From the NCBI GenBank assembly GCA_025738555.1, contig JAOVFP010000006.1, forward strand, positions 1,798,001 through 1,862,000: a stretch of DNA of 64,000 nucleotides, given 5' to 3'. Source of the DNA: Cyathus striatus. Its lineage: Eukaryota; Basidiomycota; Agaricomycetes; Agaricales; Nidulariaceae. The notes beneath the pieces were generated by a model that was not told where the DNA came from, did no database searches, and saw nothing but the letters and a program-made list of their open reading frames with translations. The position numbers were made by a program, and so were the translations under genes. Positions 10,248 to 22,800 of the stretch are shown here, piece after piece (position 1 is the first letter of the stretch; the number at the start of each line of letters is the position of its first letter).

Positions 10248-12509
10248 ATGACCAACTCTGACCCTCGCACCCTCCTCGTCCTCTACGCCACAGAAACTGG
10301 AAATGCACAAGACGCTGCCGACTACATTTCTCGTCAATGTCGTCGCATTGCATTCCAATCCAGAGTCATAAGCATGGACGCCTACCCCCTCGTAAGCTCT
10401 CTCTCCTTCTCATCCACCAACCAGACACCTCAACGACCCTTATGCTCAGTCTGACCTTGTCTCAGAGGACCTGATAGTATTCGTGGTATCTACTACTGGC
10501 TCTGGTATAGAACCCCGCTCAATGACGCCTTTATGGCACATGCTCCTCCGCGCCGACTTACCAAACGACCTGTTCGAAGACCTTCCATTCGCCGTGTTCG
10601 GTCTTGGAGATACTGCTTACGAAAAATTTTGTTGGCCAGCAAAGAAACTATCTCGCCGGATGATCAGTTTAGGAGCAACGGAAATATGTACCCGAGGAGA
10701 AGGAGATGAGCAACATCCGCTAGGGTGAGTAAGACTCCACGGCGTCATTTCCGTTCTTCCTTGTTCCTTCGTTTACCAATGGATGGGTATGCCCTAGGAT
10801 AGACGGCGCATTACAGCCGTGGACAGAGACTCTTCTGGATACACTGTTGAACCTTTTCGCCTTACCCGAAGGAACAGAGATAATACCGGCGACCGCCGTG
10901 CCTCCTCCACGCGTTTCGCTTATAGAAACCTCTCAATCCACTTTAAACGAGGTTAAAGACCTCCAGGAGCATGATTCACGCTATCACGTAGCCAGCGTTA
11001 AATTAAATAAACGGATAACGGCGGAAGATTGGTTCCAGGATGTTAGACACCTAGAGTTCGAATTTGAGGATGACGTTCAGTAAGTCTGGAGAGATTTTCG
11101 TAAACATAGTCTCTTACGCCTTCGAATAGATATTCGCCTGGGGATATCGCCGTTATCCATCCAGTTGCCTCGGAGGTAGATGTAGAGTTATTCCTCAGTA
11201 TGATAGGATGGGGAAATATCGCAGACACGCCTTTCAAGATAAAGAAAACCCTGACAGGTAACGAAGCTACGTCACCATACTCAATTCATATCTAAATACA
11301 TAATAGATCAATCCCTCTCGCCTTATATACCCTTAATAACAACGCTTAGAACCATCCTCACCAAATACGTGGACATCAATGCAGTACCACGGCGAACATT
11401 CTTTCAATTCTTACGATATTTTACAAGCGACGAAATGGAGGCTGAAAAGTTGGATGAATTCCTTTCAAAAGAAGGGGCTGTAAGCCGTGCTAGTTCTTAT
11501 CTTCAGAGTTTCTTTTAACTTTTGGGGTGTAGGATGAGCTCTATGACTACTGTCACAGAGTGCGAAGAACGATTAGCGAGGTTCTTACTGAATTTCGGTC
11601 CGCAAAGATACCCAAAGAATACGTATTCGATATATTTCCGCCGATGAGAGCTCGACAGTTTTCGATAGCGAGCTCGGTCAAGGTTAATTTATTTTCTTTG
11701 TTTAATATGTTCTTTCTGACATTACTCAGAAACATCCTCACGGACTTCATCTTTGTATAGCAATAGTGAAATATCGTACCAAATTAAAAATACCACGAAA
11801 AGGAGTTTGCACGTCGTATTTATCCGCGCTTCGTCCCGGTACGTCTGTTATGTGGGTAACATATACCTCGCATTTTGACCACTTGGCTGTTTACAGGTGA
11901 CAAGCTTAGAATTGGAATCCTCGAAGGGTTAATAAAACTTCCATCAAAAGAAACTCCTGTACTGTGCGTTGGGCCAGGAACAGGAGTTGCTCCCATGCGG
12001 GCTGTTATTGAAGAACGCATTTCAGAAGGCTCAAAATGTATGTGCGTATTGGTGACCTACTAGCGTACGTTTCTCAACAATTCAACTCAGCGAACACATT
12101 GTATTTTGGATGCCGTTCAGAGTTCAAAGACCACCACTACGGCTCCGAATGGAAGGCATACAAAGAATGCGGAGATTTGGAGTATCATGCCGCTTTCTCT
12201 CGAGATGTTCCTGAAGGAACCAAACGACTTTACGTCCAAGACATTATGTTGCAAGATTCTGAGCATATCTGGGAGCTCATTGGGAAGGAGGGGGCATATG
12301 TCATTATATCCGGGTCAGTATGCTCAAGTAGTCCATTAGATTTCGTTAATGAAATAAACCATAGGTCTTCCAATAAAATGCCTGTAGCTGTCAAGGATGC
12401 ACTGGCACAATCTGCAGAAAAGCACGGTGGATATTCACCTGAGCAGGCAAAGAAGTATGTCGATGGGATGCTTAGAAGTGGACGGTTGGTGGAGGAATGT
12501 TGGAGTTAG
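10248..12509 (+). CDS. TAH18: NADPH-dependent diflavin oxidoreductase TAH18
   Basis: Ten exons: 10248..10391, 10450..10724, 10798..11079, 11130..11257, 11307..11479, 11533..11682, 11730..11838, 11897..12037, 12091..12313, 12365..12509; 589 aa. N-terminal flavodoxin fold: LLVLYATETGNAQDAA binds FMN, with VVSTTGSG and FGLGDTAYEKFCWPAKK. The FAD domain has RARQFSIASS (RxxS-type FAD motif) and the NADPH domain has CVGPGTGVAPMR, LYFGCRSEFKD and YVIISGSSNKMP. The protein passes electrons from NADPH to Dre2 for cytosolic Fe-S cluster assembly. Domain order and length match the NDOR1/Tah18 family rather than P450 reductase, since there is no N-terminal membrane anchor. Confidence 0.95.
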
Positions 12510-14091
12510 TACCTAGTTCTATCTTATATACTTTATCTCCTAGGCAATATTTACATGTTTATGTATAGATGTATAAGGTCTTATTTATCGTATGACATAT
12601 TTCTGTATGTGGGGGTTACAAATTATGTGGATCATACAGCGGCATGATTGGAAAGAGCATGCCAATAGAATCGGGGATATGGTACGTGTGATAGGAAGCG
12701 GAGATAAGTGAAGTCTTCTCGAAGTCAGTTCTGTTCCCGCCGCCAGACGAAGAAGTCTCCTACCAAGCAACTGCAGTCTCATATGGTATATTTATATATT
12801 CCTCAAATACACAGAGCGGACAAGCACTCTTTACCAACAAAACACCAAGGAGCTTATTCAACGGGTACAGAGGTTCATTCAGTTGTAAAGGACGACAGCG
12901 CCCTCTATATACAATCGAACCATCCGTACGCGCGTGCACCACCTTTGGGCATTCTGAGGTCTTCCACTCGTAGTGAGGTGGTGGGTTCGCCCCATCCCAT
13001 TTATTGCACCCGGTGTAGTGTAGTTTCACTGAAGAACACATCTGAATGTGACGAACGATAAGTCTTGTGTCACGATCGGGGGGCGTTATGGAACTTACTA
13101 CGACTGGCAACAAGTTTGGCTACACTCCTTCTTTAACGCCCCAACTAATAGATGGGAAGGAATAGAGTCCAGTTTGAAGTACAAAATGTAGAGATAATTA
13201 AGTGTGGAGGAGGGGGAGAACGCAAGATACGTTCCGTTTGCGGAGGTCAGTGGGGATTAGGGGTATTATATGCAGGTCAGGCCATAGGTTCGCCCGTTGC
13301 CAATTGCCGGAACGGTCAACAACCAGAAACCTAAACGAGGTATCAGCAGTCTTCCATAGATTCCCGTGGCCCAGGACTTTCGGTTAGGTAGGCGTCCCTG
13401 CATGGGGATGATGATGCAAGGGAATTAAACCCTATGTATTAAACCATTTGCTTCTGCAAATACTCCAAGCGTGAGCATGAAGTTTGATATAAAGACCTCT
13501 GGAACGTAGGGCATTCAGTTTCCCTCAAAAGTTGAAGAAAGATGCTACGCCTGCAGATGCAGAAATGAAGAGTTACTCGCTTCAAGTTCATGGTGCATGC
13601 CGATCTACAGGACGCGCCACAAGTAGCAAGGCCCTGATTTAAATGAGTACGTATCAATTATGGGTTGATTATGGGGACCGTGAGGCTCCCGGCCGCGATA
13701 AGTAATGCAGACTTTCATAACAACTTGGGTTTAACATTTCGCCAGATAGACAAAACAAGTGTTACGATTTGCATAATAGTGAAAGGACCAAAAAAATCAT
13801 TCCTGGAGAAACTAAGAGCTTCAAGCTTCAAAGCTTCAATACTTAATACCTGAGAGCAGCAACGGTAAAATCGGGGGATTGACTAGATTCGAGGAAGGTC
13901 CAGGGATGCCGGACAGACGAAGCTTAGAACCAGGCATCAAATCAATAAGAACGGAAATGACCGAAGTTTCGCCATTGGCTGTCGGATTTGTCACATGGTG
14001 ACAAGGGCGTAACGCTTCCGTTGAGGGAAAACAACATCTGGGGCTGTTCAACTGTCGCACATATTGATCACGCTTGAATCGAACATATAAT
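12510..14091. other. Intergenic region, about 1.6 kb, no supported gene
   Basis: Short frames at 12708..13113 on both strands are mirror shadows without domain signal. Near 13807-13835 the unit gcttcaa occurs three times in close succession. The next plus-strand gene begins at 14092. Confidence 0.5.
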
Positions 14092-15754
14092 ATGGAAAGC
14101 CAAAAAGCAGCAAAGTGAATACATTTCTATAACGACTCACGATACATGCTAATGACTTTGCAGAAAGCGCAAACTCACCGACAAATCAATTCCAAATGCC
14201 ATCTCACAAAACCCTACTTTCGCTGAGGATTCACAGATGTACCAATCTCTCATAGAGATGGAGCGGAAGCTGGACTGGAATATGACCCGAAAGCGGTTAG
14301 AAGTGCAGGACGCTCTTGGAAGAAACCTATTTGTGCGTATATTTATTGTCGACACGGTCGAAGCCTGACATTCGCGATTTCTGTCAGACAACACGGACAC
14401 TACGCATATTCATAAGTCATACAGTGTCTGGTCAGCTATGGCAATCGAATGGAGAGCCTCCGGCAGCAAATTTTGAAACTGGGGAGGGAATTCCGGCATG
14501 GTCTCTGCGAATCGAGGGAAGGTTACTGGAGGTATGCAGAAACTCTTGCCGCCTGATTTTGCTCCACTCATAGGGTTTCATAGCCTCAAAGTAGAAGCAG
14601 AGATAAAGTGACTCCACGAAAGTTCTCCACGCTGATAAAGCGTATGATTGTTGAGTTAGAGAGGGATCCTACTGTGTATCCAGATGGCAATATTATTGAG
14701 GTGCGTATTTATATAACGGTTTCCAGGAATACGGCCTGAAATACTACACAGTGGCCGCGTACAGCGGGGCCTCACAATCCTCCATTAGATGGCTTCACAA
14801 TACGGAGAACAGGAGATGTACCGACAAAGGTTCGAGTGGTAATGTACCTCGAACATTTCCCAGAACAGTATAAAGTCCTTCCTGAACTCGGTAAGCCCTT
14901 CCCGAGCTTACTTTCGTACTTTTCTCATGTCGTGTGCGTAAAGCCAACGTCCTGGGTATCAAGGAAGAAAGCCGGATAGGCGTCATTCAAACCCTGTGGA
15001 ACTACATCAAGTTGAACAACCTACAGGACAAAACTGACCGCCGACTCATCCGCGCCGATGACAAGCTCAGACTGGTCAGTCGTGTGTTATACACTATCCA
15101 ATAGATGCTGATCATGTGTATTGTCTATTTAGGTATTTGGCGCAGAAAACGTTAAATTCCATGATATTCCTCAGATTGCCAACCGCTTCCTGGCGGTTCC
15201 TGACCCCATTGTTCTTCACTATACCGTCAACCCAACTATACCACCTCCAGAGAGACCATCGGCTTGGGATGTGGAGATAAAGACGGAAGATACCTCGATG
15301 AAGAATCGGATGACGGCGCTGGTCCAAACGAGTAAGGAGAGCTCTCAGCAAATGATGAAACTCGACGAAGAGGTACGTAAAAGCTCCTAGCCTTAGCTGC
15401 ATTTCATAACGTCTATACTCTGGTGATAGATCGCCTTGCTTGCCCAATCGTTACACAATTCACATCTGAAGCGGACCTTCCTCGAGTCGTTCGCTAATGA
15501 TCCTACAGGATTCATTCAAACATGGTTGGAGTCACAGTCTCGCGACCTTGAAACAATTTTAGGAAGTGGACCAACAGAAGGTGCAACTGTTCGGCAGGAA
15601 GAGCTCAAGCGGAGCGAATTCTTCCAGTTGCCATGGGTAGAGGAGGTAAGCTCATTGCACGCTTTCCGCACTCGTTGTCTTGACCCTAACGATCCACGTA
15701 TAGGCGGTTGCTGTCCAGGAGGGTATACGTTTAGCTTCGAAAGGCATGCAATGA
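14092..15754 (+). CDS. SMARCD/SSR3-type SWI/SNF subunit with SWIB domain
   Basis: Nine exons: 14092..14114, 14164..14332, 14388..14531, 14584..14700, 14752..14890, 14944..15074, 15133..15372, 15430..15645, 15704..15754; 409 aa. The start was found by splicing: a 23-nt first exon leads into KKRKLTDKSIPNAI. Landmarks are TTRTLRIFISHTVSGQLWQ, WSLRIEGRLLE, KFSTLIKRMIVELERDP, then the SWIB domain (PEQYKVLPELANVLGIKEES, GVIQTLWNYIKLNNLQDK). The C-terminal half is helical with FANDPTGFIQTWLESQSRDL. The family is the BAF60/SMARCD subunit (Snf12, Rsc6, fission yeast Ssr3) of chromatin-remodelling complexes. Which complex it joins cannot be read from sequence. Confidence 0.92.
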
Positions 15755-16459
15755 ACGTGTTGTATCTTTATACTTACGTATTAATCGGTTTAATTGTTGT
15801 CATTGTTGTACTTTCTGTTGTTTTCTCGTTTTATACCAGCGTTTCTAGCTCTCTCTCGCTCTTTGTATACGCAACCGTCGGTCAGCGGTGTCTCGGGAAA
15901 TACGGTCCCGGTACTACGGCGCATTTCATGAATGGTGGTGACGTAAGATAAGAAGCATACTTATGATTAAGGTTTCAGTAAGTGTACAATGCGGAGGCTT
16001 GTTCAAATCAGTCGCGAAGACAACGCGATAATAAGTTATATGTACTTAACACAAGTGGAGGTACGGTTACAACACCGGGGTTGAGCTTGTGACCGTTAGT
16101 ACGTGATACGTAGAGGGATATTTCACATTATGTTCATATGCATATGTATAGTGTATATTTATGGTTCCCTAACATGAAAGACGGGTCATATGGCCTTATC
16201 ATGCTGGTGAGTGCATGTAACTGGGCAGCGCAGCCTCTTCGCTATTCCGACAAATGTACGGCGAATGAGCCGCATTTTTCAAGTGTGCTGGCGGATTTCA
16301 AGCGAGGTATGGTAGAATGTGACATATATGGAAGGTTGACCTAGATCGGTGCACACTGCAGCCGATCTCGCTCGGCACAGGCCGCCCTTCAAATAATGGG
16401 CCTGCTAAAGTGGACTGACCTTTATTCTTCGCCTCTAACCAAACATCTATACCACACCC
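15755..16459. other. Intergenic region
   Basis: The 3' flank of the SMARCD gene and promoter of the BAR-SH3 gene. A 68-codon frame at 16138 has no supporting signal. Confidence 0.5.
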
Positions 16460-19001
16460 ATGGCCAGCAAGCAGGTATTTCTTTGCTATTTAGTCCCTAT
16501 TCCTCTCGTTCTGACCCTTCTCAAAGCTAGGAAAACTGCGACAAGTATGCACCTGCTTTTGTGCTGCTTAACCCAATAATGTACTAACTTTCCCGTTCAC
16601 AGTGGGCAGGCGAAGTCATATCCTTGCGGGACAAGTCAGCTGCAACAGAGGAATTCAAGGAACTGGAAAAGGACATTGAAATGCGCAAAGTTGGTGCTGA
16701 ACGGTACGTCCATCCGTCCACTTCATACTATCCATCCTTGTTTCTGACTCACTGACATGTTCAATAAATAGGATGTTCATGGCTTCCGAGGGATTCTACA
16801 GTTCATTATCCAAGAAAAAGATAAATCTTGCGTTTAATGATACCGACAAGCTTCTGCCGATTGATACCCTGGGGGTTATTATGATCATTCACGGAGAGGA
16901 GTACGGTGAAGAGTCCCCTTTCGGTATGCACCCTCTTACTCGCGTTCCGCAGCTTGAGTTCGTCTTACATGGAAATATAGGTACCGCAATGGTACAGCTG
17001 GGACGTGCACATTGCCAGGTTGCAACTCTTCAGGAAGCATTTGCGCTGACGTTTAAAGATACATTCATTTCATCGATTGAAAGACTGTCGGAAGAAATCA
17101 AGGGATACGAAGCTGTGAGGAAGAAATTGGAGAGCAAGAGGTTCGTACACATTTATATCTCTTCGTCATGACTTCAACTGGAGAACGGCATCCCCAGGCT
17201 GAGCTATGATGCCGCAGCGAACAAATATGAAAAGCTGAAGAATAGCAAGAAAGAGAAGGACAAACGCGAGGCAGAAGACGAAATGGAAAAAGCGAAACAG
17301 CGATAGTAAGTACTATCCATATGAAATCGCACATTAACACCGCAGATATTAAAGATAACTTCATTTCAGTGACGAAACCGCTGAAGATCTCCGCGCTCAC
17401 ATGGAAGCAATCCAAGAATACGAAACTACGCAAATGCGCGACCTTGGCTCGTTCTTAGATCACGAGATCAACTTTGTCCAACAATATCTCGAAGTGTTAC
17501 AAAGTGTCAAGACAGAGTGGAAAGCCAGGTACGTAAACAGAAACCATCCCGGGTCCGTTTACCTTTCCCCGGTCTGACGTTATCGCATTTTCACAGTGGC
17601 ATGAATATACCCGAGCGTCGGAAGGATATTCCTAGCCGGACACTCTCGACTAAACGATCAAAGGAGGTTAAACCCAGCTCGTTGAGGTCTAGAGCTGGGA
17701 GCCGTGCTGAATCACGGGTAACAGTGGAATCCTCTGACGAGGAAGGCACCCCGTCTCGTGCTCGCCGGATGTCACTGCATCAGAGAAGGGACTCTGCTGC
17801 AAGCAGCAAAGCTCCTTCACGTCCAACCTCTAGATCATCCAGGAAACGCACGGACAGTTCTGCAACCGCTGGCGGTGCAGAGGAAGACAAGGATACCTCA
17901 GATACCAGCAAGCCAAGGAAAATTAGTGTCGCGGGCTGGGCTTCGAGTGCTGTGGAATCAATTCGGAAGAAGAACCGGGATGTGGATCTGTTCACGGAGA
18001 TTGGAGGCGGCGGCGGCGATGCCAACTCACATAGTGAATATGACTCTTCCCCCAAGAAGACCCGCAACCTGCCGTTTAGTAGGAAGAAGTCGAAAGAGAA
18101 TATCGGGCCCAACGCTTCTCCCAAGCCTCCCCCTAGACCTCTGCAATTAGTCGTGCAATCAGAGAAGAAGATCGTGCGAGCTCTTCACGACTTTAATGGC
18201 TCCTCAGACGAATTGAGCTTCAGGGCTGGGAATGAAATTGTTGTAATTCAGGAAGTATTGGATGAATGGTGGATGGGTGAACTGGATGGGCGCAGAGGTC
18301 TCTTTCCCGCCAACTACGTAGAGGCTGTGCATTTGAACTCCAAACGCCCAGTGCCGATGCCGAGCCATCCAAGCAACATCACTATTACGCGTCCACCGTT
18401 GAAAGATGACTACGACAACCACTCTGTTAGCGAGGAAGGGTATGGCACAAGCGACATCGAAGAAGAGAGGGAATTTTCCGCACAACCGCTTGCGCATCAA
18501 CGTAGTCCATTCTATGCCAGCTTTGGAGATACAATGAGCATTACCAGCACCGAGGAAGAGAAGTCTGTCCCTGTGCCCCCTGTAAGAAGGCAGAGTCCGA
18601 TTCTAGAGCACACGATGTACCATTCTCAGCCGTCCACCCCACCCCGGTCGAATGGAAGACTAGATCCTTCGCATCCTGATATTGCACAGCAGCCACTTAT
18701 TCGTCGTACTGCATCAGAGTCGTATCCAATGACGAAGAAGGTGCCTCCTCCCCCGCCACCCCGCCGGGCCTCAAACGCACCTACGCCTGTTCCTCCTATT
18801 CCCGATAGGCGACCAAACGGTGCTTTCAAGACCAATACATATACCTCCTCTGTTTCCTCCATGAGCAATCATGGCTACGACACGTCTCCGTTCGATAGTG
18901 CATTGGATCTTTCTGCTGCGCCTGCAAATGAATGCACGCAATTCAAGCAGAACCCCTTTAAGCCGAAGGGAATGTGCAGTAACTGCTTTCAGTTTCACTG
19001 A
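16460..19001 (+). CDS. BAR-domain and SH3-domain protein
   Basis: Eight exons: 16460..16474, 16527..16544, 16603..16703, 16772..16923, 16981..17140, 17198..17305, 17370..17528, 17597..19001; 705 aa. The first two coding exons are only 15 and 18 nt (MASKQ, LGKLRQ). Residues ~1-245 form a BAR domain with coiled-coil helices (EEFKELEKDIEMRKVGAERM, YEKLKNSKKEKDKREAEDEM). A disordered basic Ser-rich stretch follows, then an SH3 domain (VRALHDFNGSSDELSFRAGN, EWWMGELDGRRGLFPANYVE). A Pro-rich tail (KKVPPPPPPRRAS) ends in NPFKPKGMCSNCFQFH. It should bind curved membranes and actin regulators in endocytosis; the SH3 may bind its own or partner Pro-rich segments. Related in layout to endophilin/Rvs167-type proteins, exact orthology uncertain. 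Confidence 0.9.
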
Positions 19002-20095
19002 TGGGTTGTTGATGACGACGTTGCGGCGGGTACCTGCACAGTCTATATTACTTACATGTATATTTGATTGGGATGTACAATACCGGAGGTACTTAGTATA
19101 GGTAAATACATGTAAAATATTTTGTTATAGTTATACCAGACAGATAGATTTGATATTTATGTATGTAATTCGTGACGTTAAGTTGATGCTTCTCAGCGCA
19201 CGGTAAGAGTAAGCAATGAATAGAGTCGACAAATAAGCAGACTGCCTAATGTCGTAAGACGCTCGCGCGACGAGTAAGATAAGTAAGGCTTCCATGACAT
19301 CCCTGGAGAACAGAAATATAGTAGGTATAGATGTGGGTTCCCATGGAATAGGTATTCAAATAAAGTCGTATGACAAATGTTAACGATAAACAACCACAAG
19401 AGGTTCGGCTAGCATGAAGAGCACGTTTGGTAGGTGCATGTTTCAGAATAAAGCATGCAGAAATAGCCAGCCGTCATGATGTGTATAGTTCTTTGACGTT
19501 CTGTATTGGATATGCTACCTTTCGGCCAACAACGGATAAGTAGCGGGAGTCCTGAGAGAAAATACACATAAATGTTGGCACCATATGTACCCACACACAA
19601 TTGGGTGATACAGGGAGGTATCAGAGCTGTAGAGCAGGCAGGGTCCTCCAAGATACATAAACTTGGGTAGAATAGCTTCGTCCTTATCAGCTTCACACAG
19701 ATTGTCATTGTTAGTTGGAAGCAAGCAGGAGTGTTGATAGGGGAAACCCCAAGGCCAATTGAATGGAGTGAAGGGACGTTGAGTTTAGTTGAAAACACAA
19801 GAAAAAAAGAACAAGAAATTCAGCAATGGTGAACGTTCGAAGAACGGAATTAAAGAGATATTTGCAAGACATAAGAAGTGACGGGCCATGTCTTGAAGAC
19901 CAAAGTAAATGTGGAAGTGGAGTCTGTCGAGTGAATTGGGTGTGAACGATTCAGAAAGCATGTTTGATGTATGCCTTGCGGGGAACGCCGAGAGGAATTC
20001 ACATGACCCGCAATTGAGGATTCCTAAAAGTGATAAAGTCTCTGCGCTTCTTTCCGACATCAAGGCCCCAGCAAGTTTCCGCGGTGCTGAGGACA
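19002..20095. other. Intergenic region, about 1.1 kb
   Basis: No supported gene. Short minus-strand frames at 19409..20108 lack domains. It contains the 3' UTR of the BAR-SH3 gene and the promoter of the Rheb gene. Confidence 0.5.
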
Positions 20096-20954
20096 ATGGC
20101 AAGTGCACTCAAGAGAAGGAAAATTGCTGTTCTTGGTTCACGGTCTGTCGGTACGTCCATCTGATGTCCTTCTACCCGCGATCCTGTCACTTGACACTTG
20201 TCGTCCGCAGGAAAGTCGTCGCTGGTGAAGCAGTTTATTGAGGTACATTATATCCTTCAATATTCTGAAGAGAGGGCGTCTCAGGGCACCTCTTTTTAGA
20301 ATCAATTTATCGACGCGTACTATCCCACGATCGAATCCACCTTCGCTAAAAGCGTCATTTACAAGGGTGTCGAATATGACTGTCATATCATCGATAGCGC
20401 TGGACAGGTATGCTCCAGCCCACCCCATCATTCATTTCCGCTTCTTATGCACCATGCTGTTAATAAAAGGATGAATATTCACCGATAAACGCCCAGTATG
20501 CGATCGGGATACATGGCTACGTACTCGTATACTCTATCACCTCCAGAAATTCGTTCAATATGGTCCAAATCGTCTACGATAAGATCATAGATTTCTGTGG
20601 TGTTAGTGATATACCCTGTGTAATTGTTGGAACAAAGTGCGATCTATTTCAGAAGTAGGAGTTGTGTTTGATGTCCACGAAAAAGCACTTTATTTACCCC
20701 CGTTTTTAGTCGCCAGGTGGAAGCAACCGAAGGCGCAAAATTGGCGCAGATCAACAAAGCAGCTTTCATTGAAGCCAGTGCAAAGGATAACGTCAATGTC
20801 GGTGCGTGCATTTTCATTTGGCTAGTTGTATCTGTTTACACAAATGTTTTTCATTTCGATAGGCAAGGTATTCGAGCTTTGTCTGGCGGAGATTGAGAAG
20901 CGGACGGCCCCTAACCAAATGGACCCCCCAACGAAGTCGTGTATTATCATGTAG
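20096..20954 (+). CDS. RHB1: Rheb-family small GTPase
   Basis: Six exons: 20096..20150, 20211..20242, 20300..20407, 20470..20654, 20710..20801, 20863..20954; 187 aa, the usual Rheb size. G1 loop GSRSVGKSS has the Arg typical of Rheb in place of the Ras Gly; switch I is YYPTIESTF, G3 is DSAGQDEYS, G4 is GTKCDL (one residue variant of NKxD), G5 is EASAKD. The C-terminus is KSCIIM, a CaaX box for farnesylation. Rheb activates TORC1 at endomembranes and links nitrogen and amino-acid status to growth. GTP-binding residues all appear intact. Confidence 0.95.
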
Positions 20955-21275
20955 GACTGTATAACTTTCTGCTTTCCTCTTGTTTATTATCTGTTGCAAA
21001 TTGCTTTCATGTATTATGGTGATGCTAGTGTTCATCATTTTATATTCACTTTCGCTAAGTTGTGTGTGTAAATACTACAACAGGATCAGGACCTTTACCT
21101 TCCCCTTGAGGTGATTTTTCGATGCAGATCATATTCCTTGTTGAATACCGGGCTCTCGCTCAAGAAATTTTGAAAACGTTACAAGAGGCATATGCGGGTT
21201 AATTACAATACACGGGCAAACACGCATTTTGTTGCTCATATACAAGTGGGTATACTATTGCATCTTTCCTTTCAG
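20955..21275. other. Convergent intergenic region
   Basis: 3' flanks of the convergent Rheb and glucuronoyl esterase genes. Nothing else is seen. Confidence 0.5.
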
Positions 21276-22728
21276 TTAGGTGAGAGTGGGAACGGTCCAG
21301 TCGACCCAGGTGGCATCGACAAAGCCAAGGTTGTTTGCACCATCAGTCTTCACGATGTTGGTGTTGGTGCTCTGACCCTTCAAGAACTTGTTAACAAAGG
21401 CATCCAAATCACCCTGCTCGCTCGATGGGAAAGCGCAGTGAGCGTGGTTTCCAACCTGAGAAACACCCATCGAGTCAGCAACACCCAAAGCCTGCCAGAT
21501 CTTGTTGGCAGTCTTCTGCGCACCCCAGACGGAGCGGGGACCTAACCAATCAATGCCGGTGTTGTCGATGATCAAGAGTGGTCTGGGAGCAATCAAACCG
21601 GAAAGCATGTGGTGGTCGAATGGGAGAACGGGGATCTGGTTGACGTATTGTTGGAAAGCCGTTGAGAACCAGACGTTTTCACCAACAATCTCAGATGCGG
21701 TCTGAGTATCGATTCCGCTCTTCAACATATCGTCGGAAATACGCCAGCTTCCAGCACCGCCGGAGCCGGACTCCTGAGGGATGGTGAGGGCGAGACGAGG
21801 CTCAAAAGCACCAGCAACAAGGGCACCCTTGCCGTTGCGGGAGCAACCAGTCACGGCGATCTTCTGAAGGTTGATGTTGTGACCAGTAGTGACCTCGAGT
21901 GCGTCAATAATACGGCTGACACCCCATGCCCAGGCAGTCATGGCTGAAGCGGAGTGGCCGCTGCCATAGATAGTGTAGAATTTTCCTTGCCCTCGGCTCG
22001 CAGTGCTGGCTTGCGCAGCCATATCATCATTGTTGAATGTGATAACAGCGACACCAGAAGGTGTGGGGATGCTCATACCACCGTAGGCGATGATGGCGGG
22101 GAAAGGCGCCGTGGCACCAGAAGGTGTAGAAATGGTCACCTGGAAGGACATGGACTTGCCGGAGTCGGAGACATTAATCGTGAGTTTACCAGCAGAGTAT
22201 GTGGCAGTAAGACTTTGCGGCTTTCCGGGAAGGGTACCAAGCTCGTAGCGCTGGAAAAGTTGGCTGATTTCCTGCTTACGGCACTCCCAATCTGCCTTTG
22301 TAGCAACGCGACTGCCGTTAATGAAGGTGAATGGATCAGGCAGCTTAGGATTTGACTTCAAAGTAATGGAAGCCGGGAGGGCGGGGCAATTTGCCGGAAC
22401 AGAGGTTGGTGAGCCTCCAGATGCAGTCGTAGTACTAGCAGGTGTGGTGGGGGTGGGGGTGATAATAATAGGGGGGGACGTGGTGGTCGGAGCGGGAGCA
22501 GCACCTGGGAGACATTGACTGTAATACGCGTTGACAAAGGTGCACGTCGAACCTGACACACAGGTCGTAGCGCCAGCCCAGCTTTGACCACCGCCTAAAA
22601 GCATTATAAGAAAATTGCTTGTGATCAATATAATCTATGTTAAGTTACTTACACTGGCCCCATATTTGTGACTGAGCGAGTGACGGAAGGGCGAGAGCAA
22701 GGGCTACGAGCGAGTATTTCAAGACCAT
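21276..22728 (-). CDS. 4-O-methyl-glucuronoyl methylesterase (CE15) with N-terminal CBM1
   Basis: Two exons (22728..22653, 22594..21276; intron 58 nt) encode 464 aa. A signal peptide ([20 protein letters not shown]) is followed by a cellulose-binding CBM1 ([19 protein letters not shown].. with spaced cysteines), a Thr/Pro/Ser linker, and the CE15 catalytic domain. The catalytic serine lies in GCSRNGKGA, the conserved acid region is PQESGSGG, and the histidine is in GNHAHCAFP. Such secreted enzymes split ester bonds between lignin alcohols and 4-O-methylglucuronic acid of glucuronoxylan. All catalytic residues are present. It is a strong marker for a plant-biomass-degrading lifestyle. Confidence 0.95.
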
Positions 22729-22794
22729 ATTGAAACTGGAGGGGAACTGAATACGTTAGAATCTCCTACAGATCAGCACATAGCCAAAGGGCAT

Positions 22795-22800
22795 CTTATA
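22795..22800 (-). promoter_or_regulatory. TATA box of the glucuronoyl esterase gene
   Basis: TATAAG on the minus strand, 67 nt upstream of the start codon at 22728. Confidence 0.5.

Noticed and set aside
4520..12509. Secondary-metabolite cluster around the P450
   Set aside because: Neighbours are an F-box protein, a wall-type protein, a nuclease and a Fe-S assembly factor; no synthase, terpene cyclase or transporter is present.
12708..13113. 117-codon frames on both strands
   Set aside because: They mirror each other over the same bases and have no domain, signal peptide or splice partner.
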